NCBI GenBank assembly: GCA_964450835.1 | Contig: CAYVEQ010000039.1 | Coordinates: forward strand, 1-14,705 | Direction of reading: 5' to 3' | Origin: Caccocola sp964450835 | Lineage (GTDB): Bacteria > Synergistota > Synergistia > Synergistales > Synergistaceae | Length of the DNA: 14,705 bases | Part shown: piece by piece, positions 1-6,430 of the stretch | How the letters are laid out: each line of letters begins with the position of its first letter | Numbering within the stretch: the stretch's first letter is position 1 | Made by a program: the position numbers and the translations under genes | The notes under the pieces: model-generated | Databases searched by the model: none | Told to the model about the DNA's origin: nothing | What the model saw: the letters and a program-made list of their open reading frames with translations, nothing else

Positions 1-97
1 GAGCGCAGGGAAAACACGCTGAAGATAATTAAATCTGACGATGACAAACACCTCGCGTTCGGGTGGGCGAATGTTGCCGTCCGTCTGGACGGAGAGC
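1..97 (+). CDS. Fragment of an XkdF-like phage prohead protease/head maturation gene, cut by the CRISPR repeats
   Basis: Frame 1 reads ERRENTLKIIKSDDDKHLAF followed by GWANVAVRLDGE. The pattern K-x-D-D-x-x-H-L-x-F-G-W-A-x-V-A-x-R-x-D-G-E resembles the N-terminal part of XkdF-type phage serine proteases (Peptidase_S78_2-like), where it is normally followed by a V-D-x-x-G-D stretch. Here it stops at Glu (94-96) and CRISPR repeat sequence begins at 98. The frame stays open through the repeats, but the residues after 97 are repeat-encoded and meaningless. The fragment is incomplete at both ends and lies on the opposite strand to all phage genes to its right. In PBSX-like phages this gene sits just upstream of the scaffold gene, so the piece is also out of place. 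The family call rests on about 32 residues. Confidence 0.5.
66..97 (-). other. Probable spacer/protospacer in the xkdF-like gene, next to repeat 1
   Basis: These 32 bases lie immediately on the 3' side (minus strand) of repeat 1, where the next spacer of the array would be, yet they encode xkdF-like protein on the plus strand. In an intact phage gene the bases at 98-100 should be the PAM. If that were AAG on the minus strand (CTT on plus), the codon after Glu would be CCT, giving D-G-E-P, which suits this family. That PAM is a prediction, because repeat sequence replaces it here. Confidence 0.45.
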
Positions 98-243
98 GGG
101 ATCACCCCCGCGTATGCGGGGAAAAGCCGACTCACAAAAAGTATAACACAAGAGGTGAAGTCCCCGCGTATGCGGGGGAAAAGACTCGCACAACTAATAC
201 GTCATTCTATTCGCACAGAAGCCCCCGCGTATGCGGGGAAAAG
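98..243 (-). CRISPR. Short type I-E-like CRISPR array, three repeats
   Basis: Three copies of the hairpin CCCCGCGTATGCGGGG, each followed by AAAAG, lie at 106-126, 162-183 (one extra G) and 223-243. As 29-base units the repeats are about 98-126, 154-183 and 215-243. Repeat 1 has the full type I-E look, with GGATCAC before the hairpin. Repeats 2 and 3 have GAAGT and GAAGC there instead, so that side is degenerate. By analogy with E. coli I-E repeats (GAGTTCCCCGC...), transcription runs on the minus strand, starting CTTTTCCCCGC. The period between repeats 3 and 2 is 60-61 bases, as expected for I-E. The interval between repeats 2 and 1 is shorter (56-57). Internal spacers are about 184-214 and 127-153, both A+T-richer than the phage DNA. 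No cas genes are in the window. Confidence 0.85.
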
Positions 244-1071
244 AAAGCCGGGAGCCATGGTAACGTGCAGCGTGACTTTGACTTGCGCGTTGACCGCGCC
301 CTCGACCGTAACCGTATGCCCGATAGGCGCGGGTCCGATGCCCTCTCCGTGATTCTGCTCCGGGTCTATAATGGTCTGCACCCTGTTCACGAACTCCGGC
401 TCCGGCGGCTTGAACTCGCTGGTCATGAACACCAGCTTGACCGTCCCGCCTCCGTTCCAGACCGGATAGACCTTTACGCCGCCCACCCCGTCGATGGAGT
501 TGACCTTTTCGCGGTAGTCGGCGATGTTCCCGCCGAAAGCCTGAGAAGTGAAGCTGTCCAGATACCGGCGGCGGAAGTCCTCCGTCTCCTCCTCGTTCTC
601 TCCCGGTACGACAACCCCGTTATACCACGCGGTTTTAAGCCCCCGGATAAACTGGATGGGCACGACAGCTCCCGCCGGTTTGTTGCCCGCGGTCCCCGCC
701 GTCTCACACCGTACAGATGCCTTCCCCGCCTCCGTTTTAATGACGGCGTAGTTCACGTCGTCATAAGAAAAACGGCTGCCGACTGGCACTGCCAGATCGG
801 ACGGAGTGACAGTAACCGTACCCTCCGCGTAAGTGGCCGCTTTGGGGTAGAGTCCCCGCTCCTTCGCGCGCTCGACAAGCCACTCCCGCTCCGCCGTATC
901 GCCGAAGGTGTTGCTGAGAAACCACGTGAGGGCCGCGTAGAGCAGCATGAACTCAATCGCGGCGGGATCCAGAGCGTCATAAATGACGGAGCCCTCCCGC
1001 TTGTCCTGGCTTGCCGGAACTTTGGAAAGCATCCTTTTCAGAATAACGTCTACAGTTTCCGATTCCCACAT
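202..1071 (-). CDS. xkdT: XkdT-like baseplate J protein, C-terminus replaced by CRISPR sequence
   Basis: This is a baseplate wedge protein of the J/XkdT family, which helps form the baseplate of the contractile tail. Residues 1-276 look normal, with the N-terminal segment REGSVIYDALDPAAIEF, a central strand-rich core, and the family-typical EEETEDFRRRYLDSFTSQAFGGN followed by NIADYREKVNSI-DGVGGVKVYP around residues 160-205. XkdT of PBSX is about 350 residues, so roughly 70 are missing here. The last 13 residues, LFPAYAGASVRIE, are translated from CRISPR repeat 3 and the spacer beyond it (204-243). The change falls exactly on a codon boundary at 244/243. The start ATG overlaps the stop of the xkdS-like gene as TGATG, so the two are translationally coupled. 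The gene as written is very probably not the true phage gene, which should continue as normal J protein past Phe276. Confidence 0.88.
   Translation of the reverse strand: MWESETVDVILKRMLSKVPASQDKREGSVIYDALDPAAIEFMLLYAALTWFLSNTFGDTAEREWLVERAKERGLYPKAATYAEGTVTVTPSDLAVPVGSRFSYDDVNYAVIKTEAGKASVRCETAGTAGNKPAGAVVPIQFIRGLKTAWYNGVVVPGENEEETEDFRRRYLDSFTSQAFGGNIADYREKVNSIDGVGGVKVYPVWNGGGTVKLVFMTSEFKPPEPEFVNRVQTIIDPEQNHGEGIGPAPIGHTVTVEGAVNAQVKVTLHVTMAPGFLFPAYAGASVRIE
244..278 (-). other. Probable spacer/protospacer with AAG PAM in the xkdT-like gene
   Basis: Bases 244-275 are the 32 positions directly before repeat 3 on the minus strand and are at the same time in-frame xkdT coding sequence, ending at a Phe codon (246-244). 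Bases 276-278 read CTT on plus, which is AAG on minus. AAG is the classical type I-E PAM and is exactly where it should be for a 32-base protospacer in this orientation. I-E spacers are normally 32-33 bases. The identity with a real array spacer is inferred from position. Confidence 0.6.
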
Positions 1072-1481
1072 CAGATAATCGTCACCCCCTTTTCCATTTC
1101 AAACTCCCCGAAAACCGTATGAACCTTGAACCGGCACAGCACGTCGCCACCGGTGGCGGAAAGCTCAAAGTCGGTCACGCTCTCTATTCTGTCGTCCTGC
1201 AACAGACATTCTTTTATCCTGCGCGGGAGCTCTGAATAGACGTATGGGAGCGGCTTCCCGAACAAATCCTGAAGCTCGACGCCGTAGTTCCACGAGTAGA
1301 TGACATAGGCGTAGCGCTCGGTGTTCAGCGCCTTGTAACACGCCTGCGCCACAGCCTCAAGTCCGTCAATCTCTCCGGCTACACGTTCCTCCGCAATCAG
1401 CATCCGATAAGACTTCGACGGCATCCGCTCCGCCGCCGTCACTTCCGCAATGCCTTTTGATGCCCCAGGCAGAAATCCCAT
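1071..1481 (-). CDS. xkdS: XkdS-like baseplate protein (DUF2634 / gp25-like)
   Basis: This 136-residue protein belongs to the small baseplate wedge family related to phage W/gp25-like proteins. It shows the typical order: a P-S-K-S-Y-R-M-L segment near residue 22, a basic/acidic stretch, G-L-E-A-V-A-Q-A-C-Y-K-A-L, then T-E-R-Y-A-Y-V-I-Y-S-W-N-Y-G-V-E-L-Q-D-L (residues about 54-73), and a C-terminal strand region ending in FEMEKGVTII. The ATG at 1481 is preceded by AAGGAG at a good distance. Its stop overlaps the xkdT start. In most relatives it follows the xkdR gene directly. Here a hicAB cassette on the other strand separates them, so its transcription must read through that cassette or start from a new minus-strand promoter. 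I see no convincing one. Confidence 0.9.
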   Translation of the reverse strand: MGFLPGASKGIAEVTAAERMPSKSYRMLIAEERVAGEIDGLEAVAQACYKALNTERYAYVIYSWNYGVELQDLFGKPLPYVYSELPRRIKECLLQDDRIESVTDFELSATGGDVLCRFKVHTVFGEFEMEKGVTII

Positions 1482-1503
1482 ATAATCACTCCTTCCGAAC
1501 CAC

Positions 1504-1536
1504 TTGACATAATACGCATTATGCGTATAATATAAT
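1504..1536 (+). promoter_or_regulatory. hicAB promoter with palindromic operator
   Basis: A consensus -35 TTGACA (1504-1509) is followed after 16 bases by a perfect -10 TATAAT (1526-1531). A second TATAAT overlaps it at 1531-1536. Between and over the -10 lies the inverted repeat ATACGCA-TTA-TGCGTAT (1512-1528), with 7-base arms and no mismatch. A protein bound here would block the promoter, as expected for HicB autorepression. The SD of hicA (AGGTGA, 1541-1546) follows closely, so the leader is very short. Confidence 0.85.
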
Positions 1537-1554
1537 CATGAGGTGATTGAGATA

Positions 1555-1737
1555 ATGAGATTCAGGGAGATAGAAAAAATTATCCTGGCAAACGGCTGGA
1601 TGCTGAAAAACTCAAGAGGTTCGCACTACTATTACATCCATCCGAGCAAGCCCGGCAAAATCACAATTCCCAACCACCCCGGCGACCTTGACCCGCGAAC
1701 AGTAAGGTCGATTCTCAAAATGGCCGGCCTGCAATAG
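1555..1737 (+). CDS. hicA: HicA-type mRNA interferase toxin
   Basis: This 60-residue protein has the complete HicA double-stranded-RNA-binding-like fold signature. MRFREIEKIILANGWMLKNS is followed by the catalytic RGSH (residues 21-24, key His24), then YYYIHPSKPGKITIPNHPG and the closing helix DLDPRTVRSILKMAGLQ. HicA cleaves mRNA and stops translation until neutralised by HicB. The start ATG at 1555 is chosen over the in-frame GTG at 1543 because AGGTGA (1541-1546) sits at the right distance from the ATG and the GTG would lie inside that SD. Toxin first, antitoxin second, with 20 bases between them, is the usual hicAB order. The gene lies on the plus strand, opposite to every phage gene around it, and has its own promoter. 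The toxin looks intact. Confidence 0.93.
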   Translation: MRFREIEKIILANGWMLKNSRGSHYYYIHPSKPGKITIPNHPGDLDPRTVRSILKMAGLQ

Positions 1738-1757
1738 TCGGCTAAGGAGGCAAAAAC

Positions 1758-2159
1758 ATGAAACTGACTTATCCCGCCTGTTTTTATCCATGCGAAGAAA
1801 AATCGGGCGCGTATACCGTCGAAGTTCCCGACCTGCCCGGATGCGTCAGTCAGGGCGATACCCTCGCCGACGCGATTTTAATGGCAACCGATGCCGCCTC
1901 CGGCTGGGTGCTTGACGAAATCGAGGAAGGCAACGCCATTCCGGCAGCCTCTGCACCGCAGGATATAACTCCCGACGAAGGCGGTCTTGTGACTATGCTT
2001 GTCCTGGATATGGACGCGTATGCCGAAAAATACGGCGCGAAAGCCGTGAGAAAGAACCTCACCATCCCGGCCTGGCTTAACACCTTCGCAGAAAGAAACA
2101 ACATAAACTACTCTAAAGTCTTGCAGGATGCTCTGACGGCTCTTTATCAGAAAGGATAA
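1758..2159 (+). CDS. hicB: HicB-type antitoxin and autorepressor
   Basis: This 133-residue partner of HicA has the degenerate RNase H-like HicB domain at the N-terminus (residues 1 to about 60), with the hallmark EVPDLPGCVSQGDTLADA and then an amphipathic helix. This part binds and inhibits HicA. The C-terminal segment, NLTIPAWLNTFAERNNINYS and on through VLQDALTALYQ (residues about 100-131), looks like a ribbon-helix-helix DNA-binding domain, which would bind the palindrome over the hicA promoter. The ATG is preceded by AAGGAGG (1744-1750). A terminator follows 20 bases after the stop. Both domains are complete, so the pair should be functional. Inside a tail operon it probably serves as an addiction or phage-defence cargo gene. 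Confidence 0.93.
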   Translation: MKLTYPACFYPCEEKSGAYTVEVPDLPGCVSQGDTLADAILMATDAASGWVLDEIEEGNAIPAASAPQDITPDEGGLVTMLVLDMDAYAEKYGAKAVRKNLTIPAWLNTFAERNNINYSKVLQDALTALYQKG

Positions 2160-2177
2160 GGCACTTGGCCTGCATAG

Positions 2178-2207
2178 AGCGCGGCGTTTTGCCGCGCTTA
2201 TTATTTA
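2178..2207 (+). terminator. Rho-independent terminator of hicAB
   Basis: A perfect 8-base stem AGCGCGGC / GCCGCGCT (2178-2185 with 2191-2198) and a 5-base loop GTTTT is followed on the plus strand by TTATTATTTA. On the minus strand the same hairpin lies right after the xkdR stop (2205) but is followed by CTATGC, without a U-tract, so it should act mainly on hicAB transcripts. Confidence 0.75.
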
Positions 2208-2615
2208 CCCCCACTGCCCGCTCAGCCCGGCATGGTCATTAACTCTCGACAGCACGATGAACTCCTGCCCTCCCGCCTGCCGTACAAGGATAACCGCCTC
2301 GCCGACTTTAAGCCCGTTATGTACCGTTATCCGCTTCCTGCCGGCATACTGGTGGTTGTGGGAGGCAAAAGCGCTGTCGCCGCCGCCGCCGCTCCTGTTC
2401 TGTGTAACGTGATTAACCGTGATGTCGACGTCAAAGTCTCGCACGAGGTCGGTCAGTATCAGAAAATCCTCCGAGAGCGCCTCCTGCTGCTCCGTCCGTA
2501 TAACGAGAGGCTCGACAGATTCAACAGTTCCTAGGCAGTAGTCGGCGGGATTGCCCGCCGCGACAACCCGCGAAGCCGCCGTTTGAATAAGCGCAAGCAG
2601 ATTCTCGCCGTTCAT
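2205..2615 (-). CDS. xkdR: XkdR-like protein (DUF2577), tail hub/baseplate
   Basis: This 136-residue protein is of the XkdR/DUF2577 family found between the XkdQ hub and XkdS wedge genes. It begins MNGENLLALIQTAA, has a strand-rich middle (GTVESVEPLVIRT), a Gly-rich loop NRSGGGGDSAFAS, and the family-typical ending YAGRKRITVHNGLKVGEAV with ILVRQAGGQEFIVLSRV. The start ATG overlaps the stop of the preceding hub gene by four bases (ATGA), so translation is coupled. Relatives are thought to be part of the central hub or spike region of contractile tails. The exact role is inferred from position. The hicAB terminator begins immediately downstream. Confidence 0.88.
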   Translation of the reverse strand: MNGENLLALIQTAASRVVAAGNPADYCLGTVESVEPLVIRTEQQEALSEDFLILTDLVRDFDVDITVNHVTQNRSGGGGDSAFASHNHQYAGRKRITVHNGLKVGEAVILVRQAGGQEFIVLSRVNDHAGLSGQWG

Positions 2616-3589
2616 TCAAACACCCCGCCCCGCAAAGACAAGTCCATGAAATGCTCTCCGTTCGCAAAAGTATGCCGCACGCTCTCCGCGAGCATTCTCA
2701 TCCGTACATCTTTTCCGTCGATACGCAAAGAAACGTAGAGCGAACTGCCGCCGCGCACCCTGTCGTCGCCGAAAGCGTCCCGTATAGTCAGCGTTTGCCG
2801 CACGCGGTTATGTTTTTTTAGAAGAGCCTGCGCCTTATCGGGCAGACTCGTCGCTTTCTTCGGGTTGACCGACTCTGTGAGCTGGAGCAGCCCCCAGCGT
2901 GATATGGTGTCGCTGTCTTCCGCCTCCCAGACCTCGCGCAATCCCGTCTCTTTGTTGTCAAAGTACAGCTTGACGCGGTTGTAGGTATCTCTGTCGATGT
3001 CGGACTTGTAGGCGAAGTTTCCCGCTGTCTCCCCGTCGACGAGTATGTCAACGGCCATATCCGCGATATTCTTGACGCACAGCTTCCCGCAGTCGTCGTA
3101 AAGCACAAAAAGCTCACCCGTGGCCTGCGTGGTGATGTCAAGCGCCGTCTGCATCGTATCGAACAACGTGCCGTCTCCGGCGCGGAACCTCGGGATAACA
3201 TAGCCCGTGTCTGCTATGTTCCCGCATTCCAGCTGAAAATCCTCCGCGAGCTGCTTGATGATGTCGGATGCCTTCTCCCCGACCGCGCTGTAAACATGCC
3301 TGTTCTTCAGATAACGCAGCTGGTCGTAGCACACGACGGAGATAATGTCGTCTTTGTCCAGTTCTCTCGCGAACACAACGCCTTGGAAAAGCCTCTTGCC
3401 GCCGCGCTTGACCTGCACAATACACCCCTCCGCGATTTTCAGCGGTTCGTCCTGCACGGCCTTGAAAGACAGCTTGCCGGGCTGCCCCTTGCGAAAAGTC
3501 TCAATCGCAAGCCCGTCCAGAACGGACGGGATATAAATCTCGCCCTCCGCAGTATGCACGAGAACAGTAAGCCCGTCGAGTTCACTCAA
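2612..3589 (-). CDS. xkdQ: XkdQ-like baseplate hub protein (gpD-like)
   Basis: This is the phage late-control D/XkdQ-type hub protein, which closes the lower end of the tail tube and carries the spike. Recognisable parts are IETFRKGQPGKLSFKAVQDE (first strand domain), VQVKRGGKRLFQGVVFAREL, YDQLRYLKNRHVYS, EKASDIIKQLAEDFQL, and the long middle with NRVKLYFDNKETG. The C-terminal half contains SVNPKKATSLPDKAQALLKK and ends LSLRGGVFE. The length is about 325 residues, as in XkdQ. I prefer the TTG at 3589, which overlaps the preceding stop by 8 bases and has AGGTG upstream. A further upstream TTG at 3619 would only add ten residues that lie inside the preceding gene. The stop overlaps the xkdR start. 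Confidence 0.9.
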   Translation of the reverse strand: MSELDGLTVLVHTAEGEIYIPSVLDGLAIETFRKGQPGKLSFKAVQDEPLKIAEGCIVQVKRGGKRLFQGVVFARELDKDDIISVVCYDQLRYLKNRHVYSAVGEKASDIIKQLAEDFQLECGNIADTGYVIPRFRAGDGTLFDTMQTALDITTQATGELFVLYDDCGKLCVKNIADMAVDILVDGETAGNFAYKSDIDRDTYNRVKLYFDNKETGLREVWEAEDSDTISRWGLLQLTESVNPKKATSLPDKAQALLKKHNRVRQTLTIRDAFGDDRVRGGSSLYVSLRIDGKDVRMRMLAESVRHTFANGEHFMDLSLRGGVFE

Positions 3590-4286
3590 ACCGCAGCACC
3601 TGCCCGCGTATAATTTCAAAGGGATTAAAATTCCCGTTCAACGACAAAGCGACAGTGCGCCAGTCCAGTCCTCCGCCGCTCGCCAGCTTGACCGCCTCGT
3701 AGACGGATTTCTCCCCGGTTACAGTCCATGCTTTAGGCACGCTCCTGTCGGTCTGCCGCGTCTTGCTTACGGCGACCGTCTGCGCTCCGTCCGCGCCCTG
3801 CGTAACAGTCACCTGCTTGGTGCCGTAGTCCCTCCACTCTTTCAGCTTCAGTGCGACAACGGCATCATACCCTTCGCGCGCGTCCTCTTTCAGGGTGAAG
3901 TCCTCAACGGTTACGAGAAAGTTCGTGTCGAACAGAAGCACAAAGGAAGCCGTAAGCCGCGTGACGATAAAGCGCAGAGGATTTTTATCGGCTTTGGCCG
4001 CCTCCAAGCCGTCTAAAAATCCCGCCGCGGGTCTGTAAGCAAACCGGTTGGAGGTCAGATAAGACGCCACGTCGCCCAAAAACGACCGCGAATAATCCGC
4101 GAAAGGATAGGGCGTGTTTGGAAAGAGCGCGTCGAAAGCAATCTCTTTCAGCCCCGGGGTCTTGATAATGTTTATCTCGCCCTCGTTGATGAGGCTTACA
4201 GTCTTATTTTTGTTATTGACGCTTATGTCCATCCGCGACGGCGGCACGGGCAGCATAAAGTCGCCCAGATAAAAGTAGTAGCTCAC
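3582..4286 (-). CDS. xkdP: XkdP-like tail protein
   Basis: This 234-residue protein has the length (about 235) and the position of XkdP, between tape measure and hub. The N-terminus GDFMLPVPPSRMDISVNNKN followed by LINEGEINIIKTPGLKEIAFDALFPNTPYPFA is highly typical. The middle carries DTNFLVTVEDFTLKEDAREGYDAVVALKLKEW. The C-terminus (about 185-234) corresponds to the LysM-like domain of the family, here as SVYEAVKLASGGGLDWRTVALS with the ending NPFEIIRGQVLRFE. The usual G-D-T-L-W signature is replaced, so the LysM motif is divergent. The protein is probably a chaperone or spike-associated component of tail assembly. It starts with GTG whose first base is shared with the tape measure stop (TAGTG), so the two are translationally coupled. 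Confidence 0.88.
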   Translation of the reverse strand: MSYYFYLGDFMLPVPPSRMDISVNNKNKTVSLINEGEINIIKTPGLKEIAFDALFPNTPYPFADYSRSFLGDVASYLTSNRFAYRPAAGFLDGLEAAKADKNPLRFIVTRLTASFVLLFDTNFLVTVEDFTLKEDAREGYDAVVALKLKEWRDYGTKQVTVTQGADGAQTVAVSKTRQTDRSVPKAWTVTGEKSVYEAVKLASGGGLDWRTVALSLNGNFNPFEIIRGQVLRFE

Positions 4287-6427
4287 TATTCCCGCACCGC
4301 CTCTCCACCGGCGTTCATCGCCTCTCCGAGCTGAGTGATAAGCCTTGTAACCATGCCCTCCGCGTCCACGTCGCTCGCGATGTTGTTCTGATTTTCCACT
4401 TTGATGTCCACCTTCGCCGTAGTGTAGCGGTTGATGGCCTCCTGTTCGGCCATGTCGCGGTAGAACTTCAAATCCTCGTCAACGATGTCCATTGATTCCT
4501 TGATTGCCTTCGTGTTATCCGCGACCTTGTCTATGCCGTCCCTGACACCGGCGAGGCCGCTGCCTGCGCCGAGCTCGGGAATCTCCGGCATGTCGACATG
4601 GGGCATCTGCTCCGTTCCGGGCAATTTCGGCAGCATATCCTTGAACGACCAGTTGGCGGCCGCATTATATGCGCGTCCCGCCTCTTTACCGTAATCGAGA
4701 GTCTGCATGCGGTATTTGGACAAATCCGCCCCGTTCACAACCGGTTTAACGCCTATCTTGTAATCGTCAATGTTAATCCCGCTGACGTCTATAACCTTGC
4801 TGATGCCGGGGATTTTGGCAATCATGTCAAGAATGCCTTTAACCGACGAACCCACAAGGTCAACGATACCGTTCCAGATATTGGCGAACAGGTTCCGCGT
4901 TGCTGTGAGCGGGTCAACGAAGACGTTGAGCAGGAACTCGGCAAAGGACAAGACCATATTCCAGGCCCACGCGATTGTGTTTCGCATCGACACATACAAG
5001 TTCATAAATCCCGCCGCGATAAGTCCCGTGGCCGATATGCTCGTACCGGCAAATCTGTTTACGGCCGCGACGGCGAGATAAAACACGCCGACCAGCGCGA
5101 TAATGCCGTACAGTATCCATGTCAGCGGGCACGCTGCCAAGGCCGCGTTCAGCCCGTTCTGGGCGATTTCAAGAGCTATAATGGCCGCCGTTTCCGCAGC
5201 GCTTGCCGCTGTATGCGCCACCGTTGCCGCCGTGTTCAGCGCGAACGCCGCCGCGCTTTCGAGTATATGAACTTTGCTTGCCGCGAACGCCGCCGCAAGG
5301 GTAAGTATCACCGGCGTGATAAAATTCCCGTATTCCGCGAATACGTCATACAGCCGCGCGGCGATATTAAACACGCCGAGCACCGCGGCTCCCAGCACCT
5401 CTACCGCCGCCGCCGCCACGCTGACGAACCCGCGGGCCGCGTCCGAGTCGGCCAGCTCGGTTATCTTTGTATAGACCGCCTGAAGAGCACGCTCCGCTCG
5501 TGTCGCCGCCTCCGTCCAAACGTCCTGCCACTTGCGCGGTATTTTCTCAAATTTCTCGTTTATCTCGTCGGTCGCGCTGAGCATCGCGTTTTTGATTATC
5601 CCGGCGGTTATCTGCCCTTTTGCGCCCATTTCTTTGATTTGTCCGACAGACACGCCCATGTACTTGGCAATCATCTGATTCAGCATCGGCGCCGCCTCGG
5701 AAATGCTGCGGAGCTCGTCGCCCTGCAAGCGGCCGGAACCCAGCGCCTGCGTAAGCTGAAGCATGGCGCTTCTCTGCTCCTCGGCGCCCGTGCCTCCGAT
5801 TGCGAACAGTTTCTGCACGTTTTCCACAAAAGGCACGATTTCCTTCGCGTCCGGGAAGGCCTCTCTGGCTGCAAGCCCGATTTTGCTGACGCTTTCTGCC
5901 AAAGTGACATAACTCCCCCTCGCTCTCAGCGCAGAGGCGTAGATCTGATTGTTCAGTTCAACGGCTTCGGCCTGGCCGCCCGCAATATCCTCAAGGCGCG
6001 CCTTCATCCCGCTGAACGCGTCCGCTCTGCTTACCACACCGCTTATCTTTTCCATTCCGGCGCTCATAGCCCGCATAGCCGTATCCGCCAGAATATTGCC
6101 TATGGCGAACTGCCCCGCCATGCTGCTGAAAAATCCTCCGCCGCTTTTGCCGGGAGGCTGTTCCATGCGCTCACGCAGGCGGTTCAGCTTTTCTTCCGCG
6201 CCGCTTGCCGCTCCCGCGATGGCGGACAGGCCGTTTGCCATGACGCTCATCGCGCCGCGCGCCCGTCCTGCCGAGCTTCCCATAGAATCGGCCGCTCTCT
6301 CTGTGCGGCCGATGGCTTCTGCGGCGGCGTTCTGGCGCTGCATCAGCGCGTTGGCGGCGGCCGCCATTTTCCGCAACGGGCCGGTCACTCCGTCCCTTAT
6401 GCCAAGATACTGTGTCAGAGTCGCCAC
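4286..6427 (-). CDS. Tail tape measure protein
   Basis: This 713-residue protein, the longest in the window, sits directly after the frameshifted chaperone pair, as tape measures do. The N-terminal 90 residues are Ala/Arg/Met-rich helix, then a TMP_3-like domain (about 105-290) with FSGMKARLEDIAGGQAEAVE, a G-S-Y-V-T-L-A-E-S-V segment, LTQALGSGRLQGDELRSISE and MGAKGQITAGIIKNAM. Strongly hydrophobic stretches follow at about 333-357, 369-386 and 437-457, probably used to enter or form a channel in the host membrane at injection. The C-terminus is helical and acidic. At about 1.5 Angstrom per residue it would set a tail near 100 nm, a rough estimate. The start is GTG at 6427 with AGGAGG upstream. 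An antisense open frame across it is a shadow. Confidence 0.95.
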   Translation of the reverse strand: MATLTQYLGIRDGVTGPLRKMAAAANALMQRQNAAAEAIGRTERAADSMGSSAGRARGAMSVMANGLSAIAGAASGAEEKLNRLRERMEQPPGKSGGGFFSSMAGQFAIGNILADTAMRAMSAGMEKISGVVSRADAFSGMKARLEDIAGGQAEAVELNNQIYASALRARGSYVTLAESVSKIGLAAREAFPDAKEIVPFVENVQKLFAIGGTGAEEQRSAMLQLTQALGSGRLQGDELRSISEAAPMLNQMIAKYMGVSVGQIKEMGAKGQITAGIIKNAMLSATDEINEKFEKIPRKWQDVWTEAATRAERALQAVYTKITELADSDAARGFVSVAAAAVEVLGAAVLGVFNIAARLYDVFAEYGNFITPVILTLAAAFAASKVHILESAAAFALNTAATVAHTAASAAETAAIIALEIAQNGLNAALAACPLTWILYGIIALVGVFYLAVAAVNRFAGTSISATGLIAAGFMNLYVSMRNTIAWAWNMVLSFAEFLLNVFVDPLTATRNLFANIWNGIVDLVGSSVKGILDMIAKIPGISKVIDVSGINIDDYKIGVKPVVNGADLSKYRMQTLDYGKEAGRAYNAAANWSFKDMLPKLPGTEQMPHVDMPEIPELGAGSGLAGVRDGIDKVADNTKAIKESMDIVDEDLKFYRDMAEQEAINRYTTAKVDIKVENQNNIASDVDAEGMVTRLITQLGEAMNAGGEAVRE

Positions 6428-6430
6428 GCA

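Noticed and set aside
98..243. Phage-encoded mini-CRISPR array for superinfection control
   Set aside because: Such arrays exist, but here it would have destroyed two essential structural genes, and its flanks look like protospacers. Kept only as an alternative.
41..352. Plus-strand ORF reading through the repeats
   Set aside because: It contains A-Y-A-G-K and R-M-R-G-K repeats that are only translations of the CRISPR hairpins.
265..1122. 285-codon open frame on the plus strand, in frame with the xkdF-like piece
   Set aside because: It is antisense to xkdT. Its continuity with 1-97 through the repeats is accidental and the residues show no protein-like pattern.
2178..2198. Hairpin as terminator of the xkdR-side operon
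   Set aside because: On the minus strand it is not followed by a U-tract, whereas on the plus strand it is, directly after hicB.
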